Under the pieces are notes generated by a model. It saw nothing but the letters and a program-made list of their open reading frames with translations, had not been told where the DNA came from and searched no databases. DNA of 64,000 nucleotides. Source: Deltaproteobacteria bacterium. GTDB lineage: Bacteria > Desulfobacterota > Desulfomonilia > UBA1062. The stretch is taken from positions 55,727 through 119,726 of the forward strand of contig JAKPQL010000063.1 of NCBI GenBank assembly GCA_029547045.1, read 5' to 3'. Each line of letters begins with the position of its first letter. Position 1 is the stretch's first letter. Position numbers and translations under genes: made by a program. Below are positions 1-8,441 of this stretch, piece by piece.

Positions 1-2
1 TC

Positions 3-956
3 AAGGCCATGGCCGCCATCGTCATCGCCCAGCAGACCTCGGCGGAGACCCTTTTCGGCGCAGGCCTCGCCATCGGAACGACCATGCTCCTGCTCGCCGC
101 CACGGGACTCCTCGACTGGATGGGCCGGGTCATCCCCAAATGCGTGGTGCGGGGCATCCAGTTCGGACTCGGGCTCCAGCTCGCCACGGTGGCGCTGGGC
201 AAGTTCGTACTCTCCGACGGCCTTCTCGGGTACGCTCTGGCCGCATCGGCCTTTGTCATCATCGTGGCGCTGCTCGGCAACCGGCGTTTCCCGGCCGCCC
301 TCGCGGTGGTGCTCATCGGCCTCGTCTACGCCGCGGCATTCAAGCTGGACGGCGGCAGCCTCGCCAGGAGCTTCGGGTTCCACCTCCCGGGCTTCCACCC
401 GCCCCGACCCGCAGACATCCTGACCGGTTTCCTGGTGCTCGCCCTGCCCCAGATCCCCCTGTCCCTGTGCAACTCCGTGCTCGCCACCAGGCAGCTCGCG
501 CAGGATCTGTTTCCGAAGCGCTCCTTTTCCCTGAAGAGGATCGGCATGACCTACGGCCTCATGAACCTCGTCAGCCCGTGGTTCGGCGGCGTCCCCACCT
601 GCCACGGGTCCGGCGGGATGGCCGGGCACTTCGCCTTCGGGGGCCGCACCGGCGGCTCGGTGGTCATCTACGGGGCGATCTTCATCGTGACGGGTCTGTT
701 CCTGGGCATGGGCTTCGACCACGTCGTGAAGGCCTTCCCGCTGCCCATGCTCGGCGTGCTGCTGCTCTTCGAGGCCCTGGCCCTTATCTGGCTGGTCCGG
801 GACGTCGTGGGCGCCCGGAACGAGTTCCCCATCACCGTGCTCGTGGGGCTCCTGGCCGTGGGCCTGCCCTACGGGTACGTCATCGGCCTGCTTGCCGGAA
901 CGGCGCTCGTGCACCTGAACTCCCGCACTCGGCTCGTCAGTCCGGATGCGCCCTGA
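3..956 (+). CDS. MOT1/SulP-like molybdate (or sulfate) transporter, 5' partial
   Basis: The frame is open to the window edge, so the N-terminus lies upstream. The visible part is a chain of hydrophobic segments typical of an integral membrane permease. The signature CHGSGGMAGHFAFGGRTG near residue 200 is characteristic of the MOT1 branch of the SulP superfamily (MFS_MOT1), which imports molybdate; an internal PQIPLSLCNSVLA segment is the matching first repeat half. Family knowledge gives molybdate as most likely substrate, with sulfate or another oxyanion not excluded. The stop is followed after 10 bases by an FmdE-like gene, consistent with a molybdenum-related operon. Confidence 0.8.
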   Translation, partial: KAMAAIVIAQQTSAETLFGAGLAIGTTMLLLAATGLLDWMGRVIPKCVVRGIQFGLGLQLATVALGKFVLSDGLLGYALAASAFVIIVALLGNRRFPAALAVVLIGLVYAAAFKLDGGSLARSFGFHLPGFHPPRPADILTGFLVLALPQIPLSLCNSVLATRQLAQDLFPKRSFSLKRIGMTYGLMNLVSPWFGGVPTCHGSGGMAGHFAFGGRTGGSVVIYGAIFIVTGLFLGMGFDHVVKAFPLPMLGVLLLFEALALIWLVRDVVGARNEFPITVLVGLLAVGLPYGYVIGLLAGTALVHLNSRTRLVSPDAP

Positions 957-966
957 GGGAGGTAGA

Positions 967-1536
967 ATGAAAATCGGCCCGTACGAGTACGACGCGTTCA
1001 TCGACAAGGTGAGGGAATTCCACGGCAGCGTGGCGCCGGGGATCGTGGCGGGCGGCATCATGGTGGACATCGCCAGGGACCGCCTGCCCGAGGGCGAGTT
1101 CTTCGACGTCATCTGCGAGAGCCAGCACTGTCTGCCCGATGCGGTGCAGCTGCTGACACCCTGCACCATCGGCAACCGCTGGCTGAAGATCGTTGAGACG
1201 AGCCGTTATGCGCTGACCTTCTACAACAAATATACAGGAAGCGGCGTCCGGGTGTTCCTCGATGCAGGCAGGCTCGGTGACTGGCCCGCCATCAGGGCCT
1301 GGTTCCTGAAGGAGAAGCCCAAGAAGGAGCAGGACCTGCAGGAGATCCTCGAAGAGTTCCAGAGGGCGGGACGGGGCATCTACGGCGTGGAACAGGTGAA
1401 GGTGAAGGAGGAGTTCCTCACGGTCCCGCAGCACAGGCGCTCCGCCATAGCCCTGTGTCCGTCCTGCAACGAGGCATACCGGAGCGACCTGGGGGACGAG
1501 TGCCCTGCATGCCGTGGGCTGGGGCCGTATCGATAG
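967..1536 (+). CDS. FmdE-like protein with C-terminal zinc ribbon
   Basis: 189 aa. The N-terminal two thirds match the FmdE fold: an early FHG motif, then C-x4-C-x2-DAVQ and PCTIGN, which are the conserved cysteine/metal positions in formylmethanofuran dehydrogenase subunit E relatives. The C-terminus holds CPSC and CPAC pairs, a treble-clef/zinc-ribbon extension common in bacterial stand-alone FmdE proteins. The ATG at 967 is preceded by GGGAGGT at 957-963; an earlier in-frame ATG at 946 overlaps the transporter gene and is less likely. It follows the molybdate transporter closely, so a role in molybdenum cofactor or molybdoenzyme metabolism is inferred; the reaction is not known. Confidence 0.8.
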   Translation: MKIGPYEYDAFIDKVREFHGSVAPGIVAGGIMVDIARDRLPEGEFFDVICESQHCLPDAVQLLTPCTIGNRWLKIVETSRYALTFYNKYTGSGVRVFLDAGRLGDWPAIRAWFLKEKPKKEQDLQEILEEFQRAGRGIYGVEQVKVKEEFLTVPQHRRSAIALCPSCNEAYRSDLGDECPACRGLGPYR

Positions 1537-1639
1537 GCGCCACGGTGAGCCGCGGAGCATCCTCGATGCCGCGGACCGCCCCTGCGCGCAATCGAGTGCC
1601 CGCAAATGCAGACACAGGCCATTCGCTGTCATTTTTTCC

Positions 1640-1668
1640 TGGACACATTGAACGCTTTAATTTATAAT
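1640..1668 (+). promoter_or_regulatory. Strong sigma-70-type promoter
   Basis: TGGACA (1640-1645), 17-base spacer, perfect TATAAT (1663-1668). It lies in an AT-richer stretch after the FmdE-like stop and points to the small ORF at 1730 and the secreted protein at 1993. Predicted transcription start is near 1675. Confidence 0.6.
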
Positions 1669-1729
1669 GATATGGTTTCATTGGCATAACTGTCCGCCGA
1701 GGGGCGACTATTCATTTGAGGAGGCGGCC

Positions 1730-1996
1730 ATGTGCATGGTCGGCAGGTTTTGCTATTCATGCGAGTGGGCGGATGCCGTGAGCACGAGAGCACCTCGACT
1801 CTCTCATGACAGGGGCATCGTGGTATGTCCCTGCAAGGTCCACGACCGTGCGCCGCACGATGCGGCTTCCTGGGACCTCTCGACAGAACCGGGGAGTCGT
1901 GGTAATATCAGGTTCGGGCAGAAGACGAACAGGTTCCCCGCGAGTGAGCCCACTGCCCAGGGGCCCGTGGGGACCGAGGAGGTGCGGTGTCGATGA
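1730..1996 (+). CDS. Small Cys-rich hypothetical protein
   Basis: 88 aa, not recognised. Support comes from a GGAGG Shine-Dalgarno at 1720-1724, and from the TGGACA-17-TATAAT promoter about 60 bases upstream. The first half has paired cysteines (CYSC near residue 8, CPC near residue 34, followed by KVHDRAPHDAASW), which could bind a metal. The second half is low-complexity and may not be a fold. The frame ends inside the start region of the next gene. It could instead be an untranslated leader of the DUF6160-like gene. Confidence 0.4.
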   Translation: MCMVGRFCYSCEWADAVSTRAPRLSHDRGIVVCPCKVHDRAPHDAASWDLSTEPGSRGNIRFGQKTNRFPASEPTAQGPVGTEEVRCR

Positions 1997-2373
1997 AATC
2001 CTTCTGGACCGTGACCGTCATGGCGCTGCTGTTCCCCCTGTCGCTCTCCGCCATGACACCCATGAGCGACGAGGACCTCTCCGAGGTCTCCGGCCAGACC
2101 GGGGTGAGCATCTGGGTGGACATCACCATGAACATCCACATCGACACCATCGCCTGGGGTGATTCGGACGGCCTCGGTGCCATAACCTACAAGTCGCAGG
2201 GCTCCTGCTCCAGCCACTATCCCGTATCGGTCCCGATCATCACGGTCTCCACGGCCAGCATGAGCCCGCACATGATGGAACTCTACCGAAGGTACAGCTC
2301 TCCGGGCAGCGTGTGCTTCTTCCCCAGCGCCGTGAACATGGACATCGTCGACGGCGAGGTGCGCCTGCGCTGA
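1993..2373 (+). CDS. Secreted DUF6160-type protein
   Basis: 126 aa with a Sec signal peptide (hydrophobic core VTVMALLFPLSLSA, cleavage near residue 20). Right after cleavage is MSDEDLSEVSGQTGVSIWVDI, the Ls-x-VsGQxG motif that opens DUF6160-family exported proteins of Gram-negatives. The remainder is beta-rich with two widely spaced cysteines. ATG at 1993 is chosen over GTG at 1987 because GAGGAGGT (1976-1983) then sits at normal distance. Function unknown; envelope or extracellular location is inferred. It is short for the family, so a C-terminal truncation is possible. Confidence 0.6.
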   Translation: MKSFWTVTVMALLFPLSLSAMTPMSDEDLSEVSGQTGVSIWVDITMNIHIDTIAWGDSDGLGAITYKSQGSCSSHYPVSVPIITVSTASMSPHMMELYRRYSSPGSVCFFPSAVNMDIVDGEVRLR

Positions 2374-2399
2374 GGGGAGCAGCGCGCCGGTGAGCCGAC

Positions 2400-2987
2400 T
2401 CATATCCGCGACTTGATCCAGCGCAGCACGCCTCCGATCACCGGGAAGCGCTCGAACAGTGCCAGCGTCTCCCAGTAGTCGTGGTGGAACACCACCATGC
2501 CCTGCCTGTCGAACCGCACGTGGGACATGCCCGGCAGCACCAGGGGATTGCCCGGGTCCCGCCTGAGCCTGAGCGTCATGATCCAGCGGAAGTAGTAGTC
2601 GTCCCTGCCCGTGGCAACATCCACGATATCGAAGGTGCACTCCTCGAAGGCGGTGGTGGTTCCCAGGAAGTATTCCCGGATGGCCTCCCTGCCCCTGACC
2701 TGGCGGATGCCGTCCTCGAAGTAGGCGTCTTCCGCGTAGACCTCTGAGAGCGATTCGTTGATCCGCTGCGCGGAGAAGACCCGGTAGAAGGCCTTGAACC
2801 GCTCGATGGCAGCTTTTTCCGTTTCGGTGCCGTGCTCCATGAGTTCCATCCTCCCCCTGTCCGTGTCCCTGAGGGCCGCCTTTGTCACCGCGATGTCGTG
2901 GGTCCCCCTGACCGCCGACCCGGCGCACCCGCTCAGCACCAGCACCACCACCGGCGCCAGGGCCCGAAACCTCCATTCCTTGTTCAT
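2400..2987 (-). CDS. SnoaL/NTF2-like lipoprotein
   Basis: 195 aa. A lipoprotein signal ends in LSGC with the lipidated Cys at residue 21. The mature part has the SnoaL-like cone fold pattern: FKAFYRVFS, then YAEDAYFEDGIRQVRGREAIREYF, then a beta-rich half ending in the W-Y-W-type segment HHDYWETLALFERFP. Such proteins are small ligand-binding domains or polyketide-cyclase-like; no catalytic assignment is possible. The ATG overlaps the stop of the DUF1365-CFA fusion by four bases, so it is the last gene of that operon and likely acts on lipid or membrane at the envelope. Confidence 0.75.
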   Translation of the reverse strand: MNKEWRFRALAPVVVLVLSGCAGSAVRGTHDIAVTKAALRDTDRGRMELMEHGTETEKAAIERFKAFYRVFSAQRINESLSEVYAEDAYFEDGIRQVRGREAIREYFLGTTTAFEECTFDIVDVATGRDDYYFRWIMTLRLRRDPGNPLVLPGMSHVRFDRQGMVVFHHDYWETLALFERFPVIGGVLRWIKSRI

Positions 2988-5020
2988 TCCTTCCCCCCTG
3001 TGCCGGTTGCTGCCGCCGTACCCCCGGCCGGGCCGATGCCCATGAGTTCGGTGTTCCCCTCCCGGACGAGCACGAGCTGGAGGTCGTTCAAAACCCGCAG
3101 GCCGAACTGGGCCTCGCACAGGGCGAAGTAGTAGACCCATTTCCGCTGGAAGGCCTCATCGAAGCCCATGCGCGCGAGCTCTTCCGCCGACGCAGAAAAC
3201 CGCTCCCGCCAGCGCTTCAGGGTCTCGGCGTAGTGGGGGCCTATGTTCTGCGCGGACTCCACCAGGAGGCCAGAGTGCGAGGTCATGGCCCTGCACAGAG
3301 CGGTGAGCGACGGCAGCATCCCGCCCGGGAAGATGTGCTTCTGGATCCAGTTGGGCTGCCTCCGGTGGTTGTCGTAGCGGGAGTCCGGGATGGTGATGGA
3401 CTGGATGCACACTATGCCGTCGGGCCTGAGCAGGCGATCGCAGCAGGCGAAGAACTCCCCCAGGTGTTCGTGTCCCACGGCCTCGATCATCTCCACGGAC
3501 ACGATCCGGTCAAAAGAGCCGCGGACCGTTCGGTAGTCCTCCAGCAGTATGGTGACGCGGTCCTCGAGGCCCTCTTGCTGCACCAGGGACCGGGCGTACT
3601 CGTACTGGGTCCGGGAGATGGTGATGCCGGTCCACCTGCAGCCCGTATCTCTCACGGCCTGCACGGCAAGGGAGCCCCAGCCGCACCCGATCTCCAGGAC
3701 GTGGTGTTCCTCCCGGATGCGGGCCTTGTCGATGACGGAACGGATCTTGGCGCGCTGGGCCTGCTCCAGGCTGTCCCCGGGGCCTGCGAAGAGGGCGCAC
3801 GAGTAGGTCATGGTCTCGCCCAGGAAGGTCAGGTAGAACTCCGCGCTGAGGTCATAGTGGGCCTCTATGTTGTCCCTGCTCCCCGTAAGGGTGTTGGGCC
3901 TGTTCAGGTGCAGCCGGAAGTTGCGCCACCGGGACAGGGCCGAGAGGGTCATGTTGCCCTCGGCAAGGGCCGCTCTGTTGGCAACGAGGAGCCTCATGAC
4001 CCCGGCGAGGTCGTCGCTGTCCCACAGGCCCTCCACATATGCCTCGCCCAGGCCCACCTCCCCGTGCAGGGCCACGCGGGAGAACAGGCTCGGGTCGTTC
4101 ACCCGGATGCAGGCCTCGGCCGGAGGGCTGTTCCCGGGGCCGTAGGTGCGCACGGACCCGTCCGGGAGCTCGAGCCGGAGCCGTCCCCTGTCCATGTTCC
4201 GGAGCAGGCCGTCCACGGCCTTGAGACAGACCCGGTCAAGGAGGTCGGGCGGGTTCCTCCGTATGGTCATGGGGCTCATGGCAACGGGCTTGGGGTTGTA
4301 GGAAAGGCCCCTCAAGAAGTAGAGTCTGGCGGCCTCCCAGTAGATCCTCGCCATGGTGAGCCTGGGGATGAGGGGATGCAGGATCGTGAGCCTCAGCTGG
4401 CTCAGGGTGGACAGCGGCATCTCCTGGCCTGAGAGCCTGGCCGTGAAGAACCTCTCACCCTCGCGGAGCAGGTCCACGCTGATGTCCAGGCTGCCCCCGA
4501 GCTCCGAGAAGGTGAGCACATAGGAGCCGTCCACCCGGTTGAAGGGGGAGACGTGGAAGGCCTTGTCCGTCGGGAAGGATGCAGGGAACCCCTTCCCTTG
4601 GCCGCTCCGCTCCGCCAGGACATACACGTGCCGCTCGCCGAAGGTGTTGTTCACCTCGGCGACGCAGCACACGAGCTCGTCTTTCGCGTCAAAGCAGTAG
4701 TAGAAGCTCACCGGGTTGAACACGGCCGTGAGATAGCGCGGCTGGGTGAGGAGGAAGACGCGCTCCACCCTGGACGCCAGGTCTTTCCCCAGGCGGCGCA
4801 GGAGCTTCTCCCGGATGGTGCCCGGCCCGGGGTCCAGGTAGTCGCCGTCATGGATGGACGCCAGGCTGAAGCGGTTGTACCCGAAGAGCGGCAGGTCCCT
4901 GCCCAGCGCTTCGAGCTCATCCAGGTCGAGACAGTAGACGAACAGGGAGTATTTCAGGGCATGGCGGGCCGGCCTGAACCGGGTGTGCTCCACGAACCCC
5001 GCATAGATCTTCGATCTCAT
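2984..5020 (-). CDS. DUF1365 :: cyclopropane-fatty-acyl-phospholipid synthase fusion
   Basis: 678 aa, two families in one chain. Residues 1-250 are DUF1365: KIYAGFVEHTRFRP, then FNPVSFYYCFD (101-111) and EVNNTFGERH, all standard for that family. Residues 275-665 are a CFA synthase: the N-terminal domain with GEAYVEGLWD, the SAM-binding loop VLEIGCGWGS (441-450), then SVEMIEAVGHEH and QSITIPD. CFA synthases methylate double bonds of membrane phospholipid acyl chains using S-adenosylmethionine. In many bacteria the two are adjacent genes behind a similar FAD oxidoreductase; here no stop or start separates them. ATG at 5020 overlaps the oxidoreductase stop (ATGA). Product (cyclopropane, methyl-branched or other modified acyl chain) cannot be told from sequence. 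Confidence 0.85.
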   Translation of the reverse strand: MRSKIYAGFVEHTRFRPARHALKYSLFVYCLDLDELEALGRDLPLFGYNRFSLASIHDGDYLDPGPGTIREKLLRRLGKDLASRVERVFLLTQPRYLTAVFNPVSFYYCFDAKDELVCCVAEVNNTFGERHVYVLAERSGQGKGFPASFPTDKAFHVSPFNRVDGSYVLTFSELGGSLDISVDLLREGERFFTARLSGQEMPLSTLSQLRLTILHPLIPRLTMARIYWEAARLYFLRGLSYNPKPVAMSPMTIRRNPPDLLDRVCLKAVDGLLRNMDRGRLRLELPDGSVRTYGPGNSPPAEACIRVNDPSLFSRVALHGEVGLGEAYVEGLWDSDDLAGVMRLLVANRAALAEGNMTLSALSRWRNFRLHLNRPNTLTGSRDNIEAHYDLSAEFYLTFLGETMTYSCALFAGPGDSLEQAQRAKIRSVIDKARIREEHHVLEIGCGWGSLAVQAVRDTGCRWTGITISRTQYEYARSLVQQEGLEDRVTILLEDYRTVRGSFDRIVSVEMIEAVGHEHLGEFFACCDRLLRPDGIVCIQSITIPDSRYDNHRRQPNWIQKHIFPGGMLPSLTALCRAMTSHSGLLVESAQNIGPHYAETLKRWRERFSASAEELARMGFDEAFQRKWVYYFALCEAQFGLRVLNDLQLVLVREGNTELMGIGPAGGTAAATGTGGKE

Positions 5021-6288
5021 TGCTCGACCCCGAACAGACGCGCCGCAGCCACTGCGGACTTTACCGCATCCTCGTGGAACCCGTACCCCAGGTAGCTGCC
5101 GCAGTAGCAGGTGTTGCGGTCGCCGCTCAGTCCGGAGATGCCCTCCTGGGTGGCCAGCGATGCCGTGGTGTACACGGGGTGGGTGTAGAGCAGCTCCCGG
5201 ATGGTGGCCCCGGTCGCGGGCTGTCTCCTGGGGTTTAACGTGACGCAGTACTGCGCCTTTGTCCTCAGTCCCTGGAGCCTGTTCATCCAGTAGGTGAGCA
5301 TGACCGGGGAGCCCTCCTGCAGGGACCCCGTCCTCTGGTAGTTCCAGGACGCCCACGCCTTGGCGAGCGGTGGCATGAACGAGGTGTCGGTGTGGAGCAG
5401 GGTCCTGTTCCGGGAATACTCCCAGGCGCCCAGCAGCCGCTGCTCCTCGGCGGAGGGGTCTGCGAGCATGGCAAGCGACTCGTCCGCGTGGCTGGCCAGC
5501 ACCACGGCGTCGTACTCCTCCATGCCCCGGTCCGATTCGACCTGCACCCTGCCGCCTGTCCTCCGGACGGACCGCACCGGGGTCTCGGGGAACACCTTGC
5601 CCCTGAAGGTCCCGAGGAAGGCCTTCACGTACGAGTGGCTCCCCCCCTCCACCGTGTACCACCTGGGCTGGTCGGTCACCGAGAGCAGGCCGTGGTTCAG
5701 GAAGAACCGGGCAAAGGTCTCCATGGGGAACTCCATCATCCGCACATCCGGCGCCGACCATACCGAGGCGCAGATGGGGATGAGGTACTGCTCCACGAAA
5801 TAGCGGTTGAAGCGGTTCCGCTCGAGGAACTGCCCCAGGGTGAGCCCGGCGAGGCGCCCCTGTTCCAGGTGCCGCGGCGTCAGGTGGTTGAACCTGAGGA
5901 TGGCCAGGGCCATCATCCAGAACGAGGGCCTGAGGATGTTGGAACGCTGGGCCAGGAAGGTGTCCGCATTGGTGCTGGCATAGGCCAGCCCCGTGGCGGT
6001 GTCGTGGTAGCTGAAGGACATGCCGCTCGCATGCCTTCCCACGCCGAGCCGGCCAAGGAAGCGGATGAAGTTCGGGTAGGTCCGCTCGTTGAACACGATG
6101 AAGCCCGTGTCCACGGACGTGCCGGCATCCGGCCCCTCCTCAATGACCACGGTGTTCGTGTGGCCTCCGATATAGGCGTTCCGCTCATAGAGGCTCACCT
6201 CGAACCTCTCCTGGAGGAGGTATGCCGCCACGATGCCGGCCACGCCGCCGCCCACCACTGCGACCTTCCGGATGGATTCTGGATTCAT
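5017..6288 (-). CDS. FAD-dependent amine-oxidase-like oxidoreductase of the CFA cluster
   Basis: 423 aa. The N-terminus has the Rossmann dinucleotide loop VVGGGVAGIVAAYLL followed by YERNAYIGGHT, the FAD-binding pattern of the flavin amine oxidase/desaturase superfamily. The motif VDTGFIVFNERTYPNF is specific to the NAD/FAD protein that accompanies DUF1365 and CFA synthase in proteobacteria. It is first in a three-gene operon and presumably oxidises or desaturates the acyl chain handled by the fusion enzyme (inference from neighbours). It is full length for the family. Start ATG at 6288 has GAGGT about nine bases upstream. Confidence 0.85.
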   Translation of the reverse strand: MNPESIRKVAVVGGGVAGIVAAYLLQERFEVSLYERNAYIGGHTNTVVIEEGPDAGTSVDTGFIVFNERTYPNFIRFLGRLGVGRHASGMSFSYHDTATGLAYASTNADTFLAQRSNILRPSFWMMALAILRFNHLTPRHLEQGRLAGLTLGQFLERNRFNRYFVEQYLIPICASVWSAPDVRMMEFPMETFARFFLNHGLLSVTDQPRWYTVEGGSHSYVKAFLGTFRGKVFPETPVRSVRRTGGRVQVESDRGMEEYDAVVLASHADESLAMLADPSAEEQRLLGAWEYSRNRTLLHTDTSFMPPLAKAWASWNYQRTGSLQEGSPVMLTYWMNRLQGLRTKAQYCVTLNPRRQPATGATIRELLYTHPVYTTASLATQEGISGLSGDRNTCYCGSYLGYGFHEDAVKSAVAAARLFGVEQ

Positions 6289-6397
6289 GGAACAACCTCT
6301 TCATTTCATTCGAGTATGTATAAAACATAATGCCCTGCAGGGGCCGATTCAATACGCCGGGAGGTAAAATATCCGTAAATATGCGGCAGGGAACCGT

Positions 6398-6997
6398 TCA
6401 GGGCCTGCCCAGGAGCTGCCTTTTCAGGTCCTCGCCCGCGGGGTCGGCCCCGAGCCAGATCTTCAGGAAGGCATTGGCGACGTCCAGGCCATCCACCACC
6501 ACGAGGGTGCGGCCGTTGAGCCTGAGCGTGGAGCCCCGCCCCGGGAGATAGGTGAAGGAATAGCGGTCGTGGGGCTTTACGGGGAGGTATGCCGCCAGGA
6601 TCCTGTCGAGGCGTGTCTTCAGGACGCCGAGTTCCGCACCGGCCACGTTCTTCTCCACGCCCTGTCTCGTGGCGTCCCGGAAGTCCTTCGCGGAGATGGC
6701 ATGGAAGTACTCGATCTCCAGGCGCTTGGGCACATCGCCGAACACGTCGGCCGGGGCATGCCCCGTGCCCAGGTACAGGGCCGCCGCATACCCCTTGAAC
6801 ACCACCCGGTAGCGCAGCAGCCCTGCCCCTGCCAGGTGCAGGGTTGACCCGTCAGCCTTCAGGGTCTTCTCGAACACCGCTCCCGAGACGGACACCGACC
6901 CGGGGCCTTCGACCACCTCCGCCGATGCACGGCCGGCAAGCGTGAACATACCCAGGGCAAGGGAGAGGAACACCACCGCGGGGGAGCGGCATATCAT
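6398..6997 (-). CDS. Secreted chalcone-isomerase-like protein
   Basis: 199 aa, signal peptide of about 26 residues ending RASA. The mature protein shows the bacterial chalcone-isomerase-like (Chalcone_3) pattern: RYRVVFKGYAAALYLG, LEIEYFHAISAKDF, then a C-terminal FLKIWLG. This family shares the fold of plant chalcone isomerase and fatty-acid-binding proteins but bacterial members are mostly non-catalytic or uncharacterised. It starts four bases after the stop of the CrtI-like gene, so it is co-transcribed with it. A periplasmic lipid/hydrophobic ligand carrier is a reasonable but untested inference. Confidence 0.75.
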   Translation of the reverse strand: MICRSPAVVFLSLALGMFTLAGRASAEVVEGPGSVSVSGAVFEKTLKADGSTLHLAGAGLLRYRVVFKGYAAALYLGTGHAPADVFGDVPKRLEIEYFHAISAKDFRDATRQGVEKNVAGAELGVLKTRLDRILAAYLPVKPHDRYSFTYLPGRGSTLRLNGRTLVVVDGLDVANAFLKIWLGADPAGEDLKRQLLGRP

Positions 6998-7001
6998 GGT
7001 G

Positions 7002-8438
7002 TCACCCTTCTTCCAGGAACGCCCTGGCGGCATGGTAGCCGCACAGCCCGTGCACGCCGCCGCCCGGCGGTGTCGAGGCGGAGCAGAGGTAGAAGCCGGG
7101 AGCCGGCATGGCATAGGGATTCGCGCTGAACACGGGCCTGCCGAAAACCTGTGTGATCGTGTTGGCCCCTCCGGCGATGTCTCCGCCCATGCAGTTCATG
7201 TCGAACCGCTCCAGGTCTGCGGGCCCCATGGTGCTCCGGGCCAGGATCAGGTCCTTGAAACCCGGGGCGAAGCGCTCCACCTGGGCCTCGATGGGTCCGG
7301 TCATGTCCGCGGCAGACCCGTTGGGAACGTGGCAGTAGGCCCATGCGGTGTGTCTGCCCGCAGGCGCCCGGGAGGCATCGAACAGGCTCGGCTGCACGAG
7401 GAGCACGAAGGGCTTCTCCGGCCGCTCGCCGCGCCACACCGCGCCCTCGGACCGCTCGATCTCCGCCAAGCTGCCTCCCAGGTGCACCGTGGCAGCCTCC
7501 CTGCAGCAGGACGCCTTCCACGGGATGGGGCCGGAAAGGGCCCAGTCCACCTTGAAGGCGCCGGGGCCGTGCCGGAATGCCTGAAGCCTGCGTCCGTAGG
7601 ACGGCGGCAGCCTGCGCCCGGCCATGCGCAGCGCGTGTTCGGGCGCCGTGTCGAAGAACACGGCCCGTGACGGCTCCATGTCCTGAAGGTCTTTGATCTC
7701 GCGCCCTGTTTCGATCTCAGCGCCCAGGGAACGGAGGCAGGACGCCAGTGCGGCGGAGAGCCCCCCTGCCCCGCCCCGCACGATGGGCCAGCCGGGAAGG
7801 TGGCCGTTCGCAGCCATGATGACGGCGAAGGCGGCGCTCATGGGGTGCCACAGAGGCAGGATGGAGTGCGCAGCGAGCCCTGCCAGCAGGGCCCGGGCGC
7901 GTCCGGTCCGGAAGACCGCCCGGGCTAGGACGGCGGCGGGGAGGCACACCCGCAGGCCGAAGGAGAGGAACGATACCGGATGGCGGGGGAGGTGGAGCGG
8001 CGCGAACAGGTCGTCCACCAGTTCGTTCCATCTCCCCAGCACCGGCCGCATGAGGGTGCTGTACCGGCCGGCGTCGGGCCCGAGGTCGGAGGCGGTCCTG
8101 TCCGGGTCGCGCCACAGCATCGCCGCGGTGCCGTCGTCCAGGGGGTGGGCAACGGAGGCCTCCGGGAAGATGAACTCCAGGCCGTACTCCTTCAGGGGCA
8201 CGCCCCGGAAGAACGGGGTGTCCACGGCCATGGGAAAGACCGCAGCGCCCAGGTCGTGGACATACCCAGCAAGGGTGGCCTTGCCGGACCTGACCGCCCC
8301 GCCCGGGGTGTCCGCCGCTTCGTACACCTTCACCGCTCTGCCCGCCCTGGCCAGGGTGAGGGCCGCGGCCAGGCCGTTGGGGCCTGACCCGACGATGGCC
8401 GCGTCCCAGCGCGTGCTGGCCCTCGCATGGGTCGGCAT
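7002..8438 (-). CDS. CrtI/PYROXD2-like FAD oxidoreductase
   Basis: 478 aa. The N-terminal loop IVGSGPNGLAAALTLARAG and YEAADTPGGAVRS are the FAD-binding signature of phytoene-desaturase-like oxidoreductases, and the C-terminus GFYLCSASTPPGGGVHGLCGYHAA is the matching second FAD-contact segment. Length is slightly under a typical CrtI. The substrate is unknown: no carotenoid synthase lies nearby, so I favour the broad PYROXD2-like group over a true carotenoid desaturase. It sits between the STAS-domain gene (3-base gap) and the chalcone-isomerase-like gene. Confidence 0.75.
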   Translation of the reverse strand: MPTHARASTRWDAAIVGSGPNGLAAALTLARAGRAVKVYEAADTPGGAVRSGKATLAGYVHDLGAAVFPMAVDTPFFRGVPLKEYGLEFIFPEASVAHPLDDGTAAMLWRDPDRTASDLGPDAGRYSTLMRPVLGRWNELVDDLFAPLHLPRHPVSFLSFGLRVCLPAAVLARAVFRTGRARALLAGLAAHSILPLWHPMSAAFAVIMAANGHLPGWPIVRGGAGGLSAALASCLRSLGAEIETGREIKDLQDMEPSRAVFFDTAPEHALRMAGRRLPPSYGRRLQAFRHGPGAFKVDWALSGPIPWKASCCREAATVHLGGSLAEIERSEGAVWRGERPEKPFVLLVQPSLFDASRAPAGRHTAWAYCHVPNGSAADMTGPIEAQVERFAPGFKDLILARSTMGPADLERFDMNCMGGDIAGGANTITQVFGRPVFSANPYAMPAPGFYLCSASTPPGGGVHGLCGYHAARAFLEEG

Positions 8439-8441
8439 GGC

